A stretch of DNA of 35,320 nt, taken from assembly GCF_000513935.1 (NCBI RefSeq), contig NZ_AZUY01000059.1, positions 1 through 35,320 on the forward strand, written 5' to 3'. The notes beneath the pieces are model-generated. The model did not search any database and was not told where the DNA came from. It was given only the letters and a program-made list of their open reading frames with translations. The stretch's first letter is position 1, and every line of letters starts with the position of its first letter. Position numbers and translations under genes: made by a program. Of the stretch, positions 1 to 7,363 are shown in pieces. The stretch comes from Mesorhizobium sp. WSM3626. GTDB lineage: Bacteria; Pseudomonadota; Alphaproteobacteria; Rhizobiales; Rhizobiaceae.

Positions 1-68
1 CGTGACGAAGGCGAAGATCCCAGGCTCATCCACGGTTGTAACCGGAGGGGTGTCGGGCGACTTCGCCA

Positions 69-102
69 AGCCTCGAATCGGATGGCCATCCGGTTCGAGG
101 CT
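69..102. repeat. 34-bp near-perfect palindrome
   Basis: Arms 69-85 and 86-102 are complementary at every position except one and have no spacer. The centre contains TGGCCA. There is no T-tract, so a simple terminator is not indicated. It lies about 260 bases downstream of the end of the minus-strand sugar-binding protein gene. Its function is unknown; it may be an intergenic repeat element. Confidence 0.6.
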
Positions 103-184
103 CAGTCGCTCTTCTCGCACAAAGTTTCCTCCGTGCAGATACAAGGGGTGCGCCACGGGGTGCCGTCGGTGCCAAGCTGGAACA

Positions 185-239
185 CCCCTCATCCGTCGCC
201 TTCGGCGACACCTTCTCCCACAAGGGGAGAAGGGGGAGC
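185..239. repeat. Rhizobial hairpin mosaic repeat, copy 1
   Basis: The element starts with CTCATCCG, continues with a hairpin capped by TTCG (GTCGCC-TTCG-GGCGAC-like), and ends in a second stem (CTTCTCCC-ACAA-GGGGAGAAG). The same two-hairpin layout recurs at 12583-12632 and, inverted, at 35041-35093. It looks like an intergenic mosaic element of the kind common in rhizobial genomes. Confidence 0.6.
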
Positions 240-365
240 GAAGCATTTTGCGCCCCGAACCGGTGATAGAAGTGTGTCTTCTCAAAGCGATAGACCTGCC
301 GTTAGCGATGCGAATTTCCGGCCGCCCGCCCAGGGAGACAGGCGAGCGGCCGGACAGGCGTGCAT

Positions 366-1613
366 TTACTTCTGCGGCGCCTGGTCGATGATCGACTGCA
401 TGGTCTCCTGGGCGTTGGCGATCGCGCCGTCGACGTCGTCGCCGAAGAAGACCTCGTTGATCATCTGCGTCCACGGGCCGTTGGCGGAGTTGATCAGGTC
501 GTTGAAGACCACCGAATAGGGCGTCTTGCCCTTGGCCATCGCCTCGGCGGCGATCTGGTAGCGCGGATCGAGATCCTTGAGCGCGTCCTTGGCGATGTCG
601 CCGCGCACCGGCAGGCTGCCGTATTTGGCGAGGATCGTCTGGCCTTCGAGCGAATAGGCGAAGTCCAGAAACTCCTTCACCACGGCGAGTTTCTTGGTGC
701 CCTTGGTGACGACGAAATTGTCGCCGCCGGCAAAGGACGACCAGTTGCCATCCTTGCCCGGCAGGAAGGTGACGCCGTAGTCGACATTGGGATATTGCGT
801 GTTGAGCGCGCCGATGGCAAAGGCGCCGGATGGCGAGATGCCGATATTGCCGGCGGCGAAGGCGGCAAAGAAATTGGCGCCGGTGTCGGTCTGCGCGCCC
901 GCCGGCACCAGGTCCTTCTTGACCATGGAGCGGTAGAGATCGATGGCGCCGCGCAGCTGCGGGCTGTCCAGCGTCGCCTTCGAGCCGTCCTCCGACAGGA
1001 TGTCGCCGCCCGAGGCCCAGATCAGCGGCGTGAAGGTGAAGATGTTGCAGCCGCCGCAATTGCCGGAGAAGTAGAAGCCCTTGATGTTGCCGCCAAGCGC
1101 ATTGACCTTCTCGGCGTCGGCTTCGATCTCGGCCCAGTTGGCGGGACCTTTCTCGGGGTCGAGGCCTGCCTGCTTGAACAGCTTCTTGTTCCAGATCAGC
1201 ACCGAGGCGTCGGCCGAGAAGGGCAAGCCGTAAATATGGCCCTTGTAGGTGCCGGTCTTCACATGCGCCGGCGACAGGCTGGAAAAATAGGGCAGGGACT
1301 TCGCCCAGTCGGTGATGTCCTCCAGCTGGCCGGCGGCGGCGAAGGAGGGCGTGTAGATCAGGTCGAGCGACAGCGCGTCGGGCGCCGTGCCGCCGGCGGC
1401 GGCCGCGCCATATTTCGGGATGATCTCGGCATTGGGGATGATGTCGAGCTTGACCTGGTCCTTGTTCGCCTTGTTGAAGGCGTCGACGATCCTTGGCATG
1501 AAGTTCGAGCCGTCGGCGCGTACCCAGATGTTGGCGGTATCGGCGGCGGCAAATTGCAGGCCGCAGCCCAGAACGGCGGCCGTAAGGCCCAGTTTGGCAA
1601 TCAAAGTCCTCAT
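366..1613 (-). CDS. Sugar ABC transporter substrate-binding protein (family 1)
   Basis: This is a periplasmic binding protein of extracellular solute-binding family 1 (MalE/UgpB-like), which delivers a sugar to an ABC importer. It has 415 residues, usual for the family. Residues 1-24 form a signal peptide (positive start MRTLIAK, hydrophobic core, AAA before the cleavage site). An NCGGC pair near residue 218 could form a disulfide. The ATG at 1613 is chosen because GGAGGAGGA lies just upstream; a GTG 15 bases further out overlaps that site. It starts 62 bases after the LacI-family gene on the same strand, and no LacI-type operator lies between, so they are probably co-transcribed. No permease or ATPase gene follows inside the window. 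The substrate cannot be named. Confidence 0.9.
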   Translation of the reverse strand: MRTLIAKLGLTAAVLGCGLQFAAADTANIWVRADGSNFMPRIVDAFNKANKDQVKLDIIPNAEIIPKYGAAAAGGTAPDALSLDLIYTPSFAAAGQLEDITDWAKSLPYFSSLSPAHVKTGTYKGHIYGLPFSADASVLIWNKKLFKQAGLDPEKGPANWAEIEADAEKVNALGGNIKGFYFSGNCGGCNIFTFTPLIWASGGDILSEDGSKATLDSPQLRGAIDLYRSMVKKDLVPAGAQTDTGANFFAAFAAGNIGISPSGAFAIGALNTQYPNVDYGVTFLPGKDGNWSSFAGGDNFVVTKGTKKLAVVKEFLDFAYSLEGQTILAKYGSLPVRGDIAKDALKDLDPRYQIAAEAMAKGKTPYSVVFNDLINSANGPWTQMINEVFFGDDVDGAIANAQETMQSIIDQAPQK

Positions 1614-1675
1614 GTTCTCCTCCTCCACATTTGGCCGCGATGCGCGGCTTGCCGCCGATTGCGGCGCTTCGTTCT

Positions 1676-2731
1676 TCAGCCGTCTTTCTCACCATCCGGC
1701 AGGCGGCCGCAGGACTGCCGCACCACCAGCCGGCACGGCAGTTTTCTGATACCTGGCGTGGCGGGTTTGCCGCCGAACAGGGAAAGCAGGGTCAGCCCGG
1801 CCTCGCGGCCTAGTCCTGCCAGGTTCATGTCGACCGAGGTCAGCGGCGGGCGGGTCGCCTCGGCCACGATCTCCCAATTGTCGAAGCCGATGACGCCGAC
1901 ATCATTAGGCACGCCGAGGCCTCGTTCGCGCAACGCATCGATGACGCCGCGCGCGATCTGATCGTTGCCACAGAAGACGGCGTCCGGCTTTTTTCCTCCG
2001 CCGTCGAAGAGCCGCGCCACCGCCTCATGCCCCCAGGCTTCCGACCAGGAGCCGAGCAGCGGCTCGATCACCGGCAGGCCGTTTTCCGTCAGCACGGCGC
2101 GGTAAGCCTGCGCCCGTTCGTGCACCACGGCAAAGCTCGCCGGTCCGCTGACATGGGCGATGCGCTTGCGGCCGAGCCGGCAGAAATGCTCGATCGCCAA
2201 CCGCGCCCCGTCGCCGTCGTCGGAGACGAAGGCGACGGCGTCGGGATCGGGCTGGGTGAAGGCGTAGATCACCGGGACGCGCAGATTGGCGAGGTCGACC
2301 GGCAAATGGCGGTCGATGCGTTTGCCGGTGGCGATGATGCCGTCGACGCGCTTGTCGAGCATGGCCTCGACATGGAGCTGGCCGAGGCGGGGATCCTCCT
2401 CGACATTGCACAGGAACACCGAAACGCCGGCATCGACCAGCGCGTCCGATATGCCCGACATCAGCGGCAGCGAGAAACGGCCATAGGTATCGTTGGTGAG
2501 CAGGCCGACGGTGAAGGAGCGGCGTCTGAGCAGGCTCTGCGCCAGGCTGTTGGGACGAAAACCCAGGCTGCGCGCCGTCTCACGGATGCGCTCGCGGGTC
2601 TCGGCCGTCATCCGCCCCTGGTCGTTGAGCGCTTTCGAGGCGGTGGCGACGCTGACGCCGGCCCGCGCGGCCACGTCACGCAAGGTGACGGGCTTGGGAA
2701 AGACCGGAACTGGCGGGTCGTCCGATGCCAT
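1676..2731 (-). CDS. LacI-family transcriptional regulator
   Basis: A 351-residue DNA-binding repressor of the LacI/GalR family. Residues about 15-65 are the N-terminal helix-turn-helix and hinge (VTLRDVAARAGVSVATASKA), and the remainder is a periplasmic-binding-protein-like effector domain. It lies upstream of a sugar-binding protein gene in the same orientation, which suggests it controls uptake of that sugar. Two matching operator-like palindromes (2752-2767 and 2820-2835) sit 20-105 bases upstream of its start, so autoregulation is likely. AAGGA precedes the ATG by about 10 bases. The effector is not known. Confidence 0.93.
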   Translation of the reverse strand: MASDDPPVPVFPKPVTLRDVAARAGVSVATASKALNDQGRMTAETRERIRETARSLGFRPNSLAQSLLRRRSFTVGLLTNDTYGRFSLPLMSGISDALVDAGVSVFLCNVEEDPRLGQLHVEAMLDKRVDGIIATGKRIDRHLPVDLANLRVPVIYAFTQPDPDAVAFVSDDGDGARLAIEHFCRLGRKRIAHVSGPASFAVVHERAQAYRAVLTENGLPVIEPLLGSWSEAWGHEAVARLFDGGGKKPDAVFCGNDQIARGVIDALRERGLGVPNDVGVIGFDNWEIVAEATRPPLTSVDMNLAGLGREAGLTLLSLFGGKPATPGIRKLPCRLVVRQSCGRLPDGEKDG

Positions 2732-2751
2732 CGCGGCAAGAATCCTTAGTT

Positions 2752-2767
2752 GGGAAAAGGTTTTCCC
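2752..2767. promoter_or_regulatory. LacI-type operator, site 1
   Basis: GGGAAAA-GG-TTTTCCC is a perfect inverted repeat with a two-base centre, the shape of LacI/GalR-family operators. It lies 20-36 bases upstream of the regulator start. Site 2 (2820-2835) has nearly the same sequence on the other strand, including the flanking TTG. Confidence 0.7.
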
Positions 2768-2819
2768 TTACCGGCCAGAATAAGGCCCGGCCAATGGCCG
2801 AGCCCGATCGGGAATATCT

Positions 2820-2835
2820 GGAAAAACCTTTTCTC
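2820..2835. promoter_or_regulatory. LacI-type operator, site 2 (inverted)
   Basis: Read on the minus strand this is GAGAAAA-GG-TTTTTCC, with five of seven arm positions symmetric. It shares its core and the flanking CCTT..GTTG with site 1, which reads on the plus strand. Centre-to-centre spacing is 68 bases, compatible with DNA looping or with control of transcription in both directions. Confidence 0.6.
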
Positions 2836-3097
2836 AACTCAAGGCTAGGCCAGATCGAAGGACTGATCAAGGGGAAAAGTTGCAGTCGCTCGCGAGATCG
2901 GATTTCGCGACGGGTGCCGTCAATCGAAGCGGGGACCACTGTTGGCCGCGTGAGCCAGCTGAAAGGATCCGACATCTCCCGGACCGATCGGCAGGTGGCG
3001 CCGATTTGGTATGCAAGGAGTTCGCGAAAGGGTGCTATGGAGGGGCCGGGCATCCCTTTGCCGGTGAGCCCATCTCGCGACATTCGAGGTCAGTTTC

Positions 3098-3304
3098 GTG
3101 CGTAAACCGTCGCTCTTGCCCGTCTTTGGAAAACTTGGCGCCAAGGCACCGGTTGCCGTCATTCCTGTGCCGGTCCGGCCGGCAGGTCTTGCGGCGCGAT
3201 TGCGGCAGGCCCTAGCCTCGTACGGCGCCACGGCGTTGCAATTGTCGGTCGTCGTCTGGACGGTCGCTATCCTCGGCGCCGCATTTCTCTTCGCGCGAGG
3301 CTAG
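3098..3304 (+). CDS. Small membrane protein, unknown
   Basis: An open frame of 68 residues starting with GTG, with GAGG about eight bases upstream. The N-terminal two thirds are basic and rich in alanine, proline and valine. Residues about 46-66 (ending in FLFARG) form one hydrophobic segment that could span the inner membrane, giving a C-terminally anchored protein. The next small gene begins four bases after its stop, so the two are likely co-transcribed. I do not recognise a family. It could be a chance frame, but its position and ribosome site favour a gene. Confidence 0.45.
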   Translation: MRKPSLLPVFGKLGAKAPVAVIPVPVRPAGLAARLRQALASYGATALQLSVVVWTVAILGAAFLFARG

Positions 3305-3308
3305 CCGC

Positions 3309-3500
3309 ATGGCCGACCGTTATACACTGCGCATGGACTTGCCCCAAAGCTGGGCCATCATCGATGTCTTTACCGGCCAGCCCGCGGTGGTCAGGCAAAG
3401 GGTGATGGTCGGCATGAGCCCGCAAGATGCCAACGCGCTGGTCGATCAGATGAATATCCGCGACGTCAAGCGCCGGGAGAGGGCCGAACGTAAGTCCTGA
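3309..3500 (+). CDS. Small conserved-looking protein, unknown
   Basis: A 63-residue soluble protein with no signal peptide and no membrane segment. It reads as a compact folded unit (LPQSWAIIDVFTGQPAVV) followed by a helical, very basic end (RDVKRRERAERKS). It starts four bases after the preceding stop codon, and GAGG in the end of that gene can serve as its ribosome site. The composition is natural for a protein. I know no functional assignment. Confidence 0.55.
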   Translation: MADRYTLRMDLPQSWAIIDVFTGQPAVVRQRVMVGMSPQDANALVDQMNIRDVKRRERAERKS

Positions 3501-3573
3501 CCTGTCCAACGTTTGCCGAGGGCGGCACTTGGCGCGGGCAAGATCCCGCCGCACCGCAAATCAAAGGATTCCC

Positions 3574-3792
3574 GTGAGAGCCAGCCTGAAGCAGAAGATA
3601 CTGGAGGTCTGTGACCGCAGGATTTCCGAGAAAGGGCCTCGCGTCGGCGTGTCGTTCTATGCGTTCTTCGCCAACAGGAACGACGACCCCGAATTGCTGA
3701 TGGAAGTCGCCGAATGGTGGATCAGAACCCACCGCCTCGACCATTTTGAAAAGGCTGCGAAGATACGCACGATGGTCGCGGACCTCGGCTGA
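3574..3792 (+). CDS. Hypothetical 72-residue protein
   Basis: The GTG at 3574 is preferred because AAAGGA lies at a suitable distance; an upstream start at 3529 would add a low-quality arginine-rich stretch. The protein is mostly helical and charged (LKQKILEVCDRRISEKG, ELLMEVAEWWIRTHRLDHFEKAAKI) with no membrane segment. It follows the 3309-3500 gene by 73 bases on the same strand and ends directly against the convergent DUF1488 gene, with no intergenic base between stops. The function is unknown. Confidence 0.55.
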   Translation: MRASLKQKILEVCDRRISEKGPRVGVSFYAFFANRNDDPELLMEVAEWWIRTHRLDHFEKAAKIRTMVADLG

Positions 3793-4059
3793 TCAGCCGA
3801 AATCGGCGGCCGTCAGCACATACAGGCTCTTGTGGGTGCGGCCGTAGGCCTTGGCGGCGACGTCGTGGATAGTGGAACTCGACCTGTCGAAGGCGGCAAG
3901 ATAGCCGGCCTCGTCGGCGGCGGTGTCCGGCTGTATCCTGGTCATGGCGTCGGCGGCCACGGAGAAGGAAATCTGGAACATACCGTCATGGCCGACGAAA
4001 CGAATGCGTTGGCCGGCCACGTCATAGCTGCGGCTGCGATTGGGAAAGGTCAGGCTCAT
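3793..4059 (-). CDS. DUF1488 family protein
   Basis: An 88-residue protein with the DUF1488 layout: an opening MSLTFPNRSRSYD, a central FVGHDGMFQISFSV strand pair, and a helical end finishing YVLTAADFG. The family is common in alphaproteobacteria, is small and cytosolic, and has no established function. The start codon overlaps the stop of the upstream gene (ATGA at 4056-4059), so the two are translationally coupled. Confidence 0.8.
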   Translation of the reverse strand: MSLTFPNRSRSYDVAGQRIRFVGHDGMFQISFSVAADAMTRIQPDTAADEAGYLAAFDRSSSTIHDVAAKAYGRTHKSLYVLTAADFG

Positions 4060-4310
4060 GTCTTGACCCCCGTTGTGGCAGCCTTCTTGGCCACCCGTTT
4101 CGTCTTAGGCGTCGGATTCAGCGCTTCCGCCACGCGGTCGGCTTCTTCCTTGGCCAGCCGCAACTCCCTCAGCCTTGCCGTCTTGATCTCCCTGGCTTTC
4201 GCCTCGGACATGTATTCGGCGGTTGCCTTGTTGCGCTCCGCGTTCTTCTTCTGCTTGTCGACAAAGCGGGCTTCAGCTTTTTCCATGATCGTCTGATTGC
4301 CGTCGGCCAT
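4056..4310 (-). CDS. Small highly charged helical protein, unknown
   Basis: An 84-residue protein rich in lysine, arginine, glutamate and alanine (KAEARFVDKQKKNAERNKA), probably a long helix or coiled coil. The tail (KTKRVAKKAATTGVKT) resembles basic nucleic-acid-binding tails. AAAGGAG precedes the ATG. A housekeeping-like promoter can be read at 4356-4384. It overlaps the DUF1488 gene by four bases, forming a two-gene operon divergent from groES. The function is unknown; nucleic-acid binding is only a guess from composition. Confidence 0.65.
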   Translation of the reverse strand: MADGNQTIMEKAEARFVDKQKKNAERNKATAEYMSEAKAREIKTARLRELRLAKEEADRVAEALNPTPKTKRVAKKAATTGVKT

Positions 4311-4355
4311 CGAAGTCTCCTTTGCGCATGAAATCGTGAAAACGAACTTGTCAGA

Positions 4356-4384
4356 TAAATAGGCGCTCGACCGGCAAAATTCAA
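4356..4384 (-). promoter_or_regulatory. Possible promoter for the 4310 operon
   Basis: On the minus strand, TTGAAT (4384-4379) and TATTTA (4361-4356) are separated by 17 bases. Each matches the sigma-70 consensus at four of six positions. The start codon at 4310 is 46 bases downstream. Confidence 0.4.
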
Positions 4385-4472
4385 CTTTTTGAAATATTTG
4401 GCTGATTTCGGATATCAGGAAACGGGGTGCGAAAATAATACTTCCAATATCTAATTCCGTCCCACGATAAAT

Positions 4473-4501
4473 TTTGGCACTCCTATCTATCGAGTGCCAA
4501 A
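4473..4501. promoter_or_regulatory. CIRCE element (HrcA operator)
   Basis: TTTGGCACTC, a nine-base spacer (CTATCTATC) and GAGTGCCAAA form a perfect 10-bp inverted repeat. It matches the CIRCE consensus TTAGCACTC-N9-GAGTGCTAA except for the A/T to G/C pair typical of many variants. It lies about 52 bases upstream of groES. HrcA normally binds this site and represses groESL until heat shock. hrcA itself is not in the window. Confidence 0.92.
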
Positions 4502-4553
4502 CCGCCTATAAAGAGGGCGCGGCCGCCTATGCCGGCCCCAGAAAGAAGTCCTC

Positions 4554-4868
4554 ATGAAGTTCCGTCCACTCCACGACCGCGTCGTCATCCGGCGCGCCGA
4601 AGGCGATACCAAATCCAAGGGCGGCATCATCATTCCCGACAATGCCAAGGAAAAGCCGCAGGAAGGCGAAGTCATTGCCGTCGGTCCGGGGGCCCGCGAC
4701 GAAAAGGGCGCGCTCGTTCCGCTCGACGTCAAGGCCGGCGACTTGATCCTGTTCGGCAAATGGTCGGGGACCGAGGTCAAGATCGACGGCGAGGACCTGC
4801 TGATCATGAAGGAAGCCGACATTATGGGCGTCATCGAAAAGGCTGTCGAAGCCAAGAAGGCCGCCTGA
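4554..4868 (+). CDS. groES: Co-chaperonin GroES
   Basis: A 104-residue heptameric lid of the cytosolic GroEL folding chamber. The start MKFRPLHDRVVIRR, the mobile loop region (EGDTKSKGGIIIPDNAKEKP) and the ending ADIMGVIE are diagnostic, and the length is standard. AAAGAAG precedes the ATG. It is the first gene of a two-gene operon with groEL 58 bases downstream, under CIRCE control. Confidence 0.97.
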   Translation: MKFRPLHDRVVIRRAEGDTKSKGGIIIPDNAKEKPQEGEVIAVGPGARDEKGALVPLDVKAGDLILFGKWSGTEVKIDGEDLLIMKEADIMGVIEKAVEAKKAA

Positions 4869-4926
4869 CTGGAGCGCCGCGCGTTCGGCGCGGCGACTGG
4901 CCCCTCAAACTCGAACGGAAAAAACC

Positions 4927-6543
4927 ATGCCTGCCAAGGAAATCAAATTCTCCACCGATGCGCGTGACCGCATGCTGCGCGGCGTCGAAATCCTCACCGA
5001 TGCGGTGAAGGTGACGCTTGGCCCCAAGGGCCGCAACGTCATCATCGACAAGGCTTATGGCGCCCCGCGCATAACGAAGGATGGCGTCACCGTCGCCAAG
5101 GAAATCGAGCTTGCCGACAAATTCGAGAACATGGGCGCGCAGATGGTGCGCGAAGTGGCCTCGAAGACCAACGACCTCGCCGGTGACGGCACCACGACAG
5201 CCACGCTGCTGGCCGCTTCGATCCTGCGCGAAGGCGCCAAGCTGGTCGCCGCCGGCATGAACCCGATGGATTTGAAACGCGGCATCGACCAGGCCGTCGC
5301 CGCCGTCGTCGGGGAAATCAAGGCGAAGGCCAAGAAGGTCAAGTCGTCGGCCGAGATCGCGCAGGTCGGCACCATTGCCGCCAATGGCGACGCCAGCGTC
5401 GGCGAAATGATCGCCAAGGCGATGAACAAGGTCGGCAATGACGGCGTCATCACCGTCGAGGAAGCCAAGACCGCCGAAACCGAACTCGACGTCGTCGAAG
5501 GCATGCAGTTCGACCGCGGCTATCTCAGCCCCTACTTCGTCACCAATGCCGACAAGATGCGCGCCGAGCTTGAGGACCCCTACATCCTCATTCACGAGAA
5601 AAAGCTCGGTAATCTGCAGGCGATGCTGCCCATCCTCGAAGCGGTGGTGCAGGGCGGCAGGCCGCTGCTGATCATTTCCGAGGACGTCGAAGGCGAGGCC
5701 CTCGCCACCCTGGTCGTGAACAAGCTGCGCGGCGGCCTCAAGGTCGTGGCCGTCAAGGCGCCGGGCTTCGGCGACCGTCGCAAGGCGATGCTGGAAGACA
5801 TCGCGGTGCTCACATCGGGCCAGATGATTTCCGAGGATCTCGGCATCAAGCTTGAAAACGTCACCATCGAGATGCTCGGCCGCGCCAAGCGCGTGCTGGT
5901 CGAGAAGGACACAACCACGATCATCGACGGCGCCGGCACCAAGGCGACCATCCAGGCGCGTGTCGCCCAGATCAAGGGCCAGATCGAGGAGACGACGTCG
6001 GACTACGACAAGGAAAAGCTGCAGGAGCGGCTGGCAAAGCTGTCAGGCGGTGTTGCCGTCATCCGCGTCGGCGGCGCCACCGAATCGGAAGTGAAGGAAA
6101 AGAAAGACCGTATCGACGACGCGCTGAACGCCACGCGCGCAGCCGTGGAAGAAGGCATCGTGCCAGGCGGCGGCGTCGCCCTGCTTCGTGCCAGGTCGGC
6201 GCTATCAGGCCTGAATGGCGCCAACGCCGATGTCACCGCCGGCATCTCCATCGTGCTTCGCGCGCTTGAGGCGCCGATTCGCCAGATCGCGGAGAATTCC
6301 GGCGTCGAGGGCTCGATCGTTGTCGGCAAGCTCGCCGACAGCAAGGACCACGATCAGGGCTTCGACGCCCAGAAAGAGGTCTATGTCGACATGATCAAGG
6401 CCGGGATCGTCGACCCGGCGAAGGTGGTGCGCACGGCATTGCAGGACGCCGGCTCGATCGCGGCCTTGCTGATCACCGCCGAGGCGATGATCACCGACGT
6501 CCCGCCGAAGGATGCGGCACCGGCGGGCGGCGGCGGCTACTAA
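4927..6543 (+). CDS. groEL: Chaperonin GroEL
   Basis: A 538-residue ATP-driven folding chaperonin forming a double heptameric ring with GroES. Visible hallmarks are TLGPKGRNV near residue 30, the nucleotide loop GDGTTTAT near residue 85, the apical domain, and EEGIVPGGGVALL near residue 405. The C-terminus is unusual: it ends PPKDAAPAGGGGY rather than with the repeated GGM tail of canonical GroEL, which fits its being one of several paralogous chaperonins carried by rhizobia. It is the second gene after groES and is followed by a terminator-like hairpin. Confidence 0.97.
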   Translation: MPAKEIKFSTDARDRMLRGVEILTDAVKVTLGPKGRNVIIDKAYGAPRITKDGVTVAKEIELADKFENMGAQMVREVASKTNDLAGDGTTTATLLAASILREGAKLVAAGMNPMDLKRGIDQAVAAVVGEIKAKAKKVKSSAEIAQVGTIAANGDASVGEMIAKAMNKVGNDGVITVEEAKTAETELDVVEGMQFDRGYLSPYFVTNADKMRAELEDPYILIHEKKLGNLQAMLPILEAVVQGGRPLLIISEDVEGEALATLVVNKLRGGLKVVAVKAPGFGDRRKAMLEDIAVLTSGQMISEDLGIKLENVTIEMLGRAKRVLVEKDTTTIIDGAGTKATIQARVAQIKGQIEETTSDYDKEKLQERLAKLSGGVAVIRVGGATESEVKEKKDRIDDALNATRAAVEEGIVPGGGVALLRARSALSGLNGANADVTAGISIVLRALEAPIRQIAENSGVEGSIVVGKLADSKDHDQGFDAQKEVYVDMIKAGIVDPAKVVRTALQDAGSIAALLITAEAMITDVPPKDAAPAGGGGY

Positions 6544-6560
6544 GATCCAGCCCGGACTGC

Positions 6561-6590
6561 GAAAGGTGGTTCATGGAGGCCCACCTTTTC
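6561..6590 (+). terminator. Probable groESL terminator
   Basis: AAAGGTGG (6562-6569) pairs perfectly with CCACCTTT (6581-6588) across an 11-base loop, and TTTT follows at 6586-6589. It lies 18 bases after the groEL stop codon. The U-tract is short and partly inside the stem. Confidence 0.6.
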
Positions 6591-6770
6591 AGGCCCGACC
6601 TGTTGAGCTAGGACGGCGGCGGCTATCCTGATCTTGAGGCTTTCGCCGGGGTTGGGATTCACGCTAGACTATTTCCGTGGGCCGTTGGTGCAAAGCTTTG
6701 GCCGATTTGGGCTTTGCCCGATTTGGCAACCGATCGAACGGAACCGCGATTCTCAGGTCGGAGACAAGTC

Positions 6771-7268
6771 ATGATTGCGGCCCAGGCCATCGATACCTCA
6801 GACAAGGCCGCGTTCTATCGTGACCTCGCCAAGCAATTGAAGGCGCTGCTCGAGGGGGAGCACGACTCGATCGCCAACGCCGCCAACACCTCGGCGCTGA
6901 TCTTCCAGATGGTGCCCGACCTCAACTGGGCCGGCTTCTACTTCCTGGCATCGGACGAGGAACTGGTGCTGGGCCCCTTCCAGGGCAAGCCGGCCTGCGT
7001 GCGCATCGCGGTGGGCAATGGCGTATGCGGAACGGCGGTCGAGCTCGGCACCTCGATGCTGATCAAGGACGTGCATGATTTCCCCGGCCACATCGCCTGC
7101 GACGCCGCCTCGCGCTCCGAGCTGGTGGTGCTTTTGGAAGACGAGGAGGGCGTCTTCGGCGTGCTCGACCTCGACAGCCCGACGCCCGGCCGTTTCGACA
7201 GTGCCGACCAGGCCGGCATCGAGGCGCTGGCGGCGATCTATGTCGCGGCGAGTTCGTTTGTGGATTGA
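6771..7268 (+). CDS. msrC: GAF-domain free methionine-(R)-sulfoxide reductase
   Basis: A 165-residue single GAF-domain enzyme that reduces free L-methionine-(R)-S-oxide with thioredoxin (EC 1.8.4.14). The three redox cysteines are at 76 (PAC), 86 (GVCG) and 110 (HIAC). Their 10 and 24 residue spacings equal those of E. coli YebR/MsrC Cys84, Cys94 and Cys118. NWAGFYF and GVLDLDS are also typical of the family. The ATG at 6771 is preferred over an upstream one at 6714 because GGAG precedes it and the family N-terminus starts here. It stands alone after groESL; an oxidative-stress repair role is consistent with that company. Confidence 0.9.
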   Translation: MIAAQAIDTSDKAAFYRDLAKQLKALLEGEHDSIANAANTSALIFQMVPDLNWAGFYFLASDEELVLGPFQGKPACVRIAVGNGVCGTAVELGTSMLIKDVHDFPGHIACDAASRSELVVLLEDEEGVFGVLDLDSPTPGRFDSADQAGIEALAAIYVAASSFVD

Positions 7269-7363
7269 ATCCGGCTCACAAACAGAGGCAGCTAAGGCCC
7301 ACTAAGCCCTTGTTTTGACAGATGCCTTGTGCCCGTGTGCCCTCACGCGTAGGGACCGGAGTC

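Larger units (their letters stand above)
1..365. other. Gene-free left flank with repeats
   Basis: I see no convincing coding region here; the open frames have poor composition and no ribosome site. It holds a near-perfect 34-bp palindrome (69-102) and one copy of a hairpin mosaic repeat (about 185-239). The permease and ATPase genes that usually follow a sugar-binding protein gene are absent from this 365-base stretch. Confidence 0.6.
2732..3097. other. Intergenic region with operators
   Basis: This divergent intergenic stretch of 366 bases contains the two LacI-type operators near its left end. From 2850 to 3097 I see no gene with credible composition or ribosome site and no clear RNA gene. 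Confidence 0.55.

Noticed and set aside
360..1961. Long plus-strand frame of 533 codons
   Set aside because: It is the antisense of the sugar-binding protein gene and has the composition of a GC-driven shadow.
4831..5595. Minus-strand frame inside groEL
   Set aside because: It is a shadow of a strongly conserved gene, with no ribosome site.
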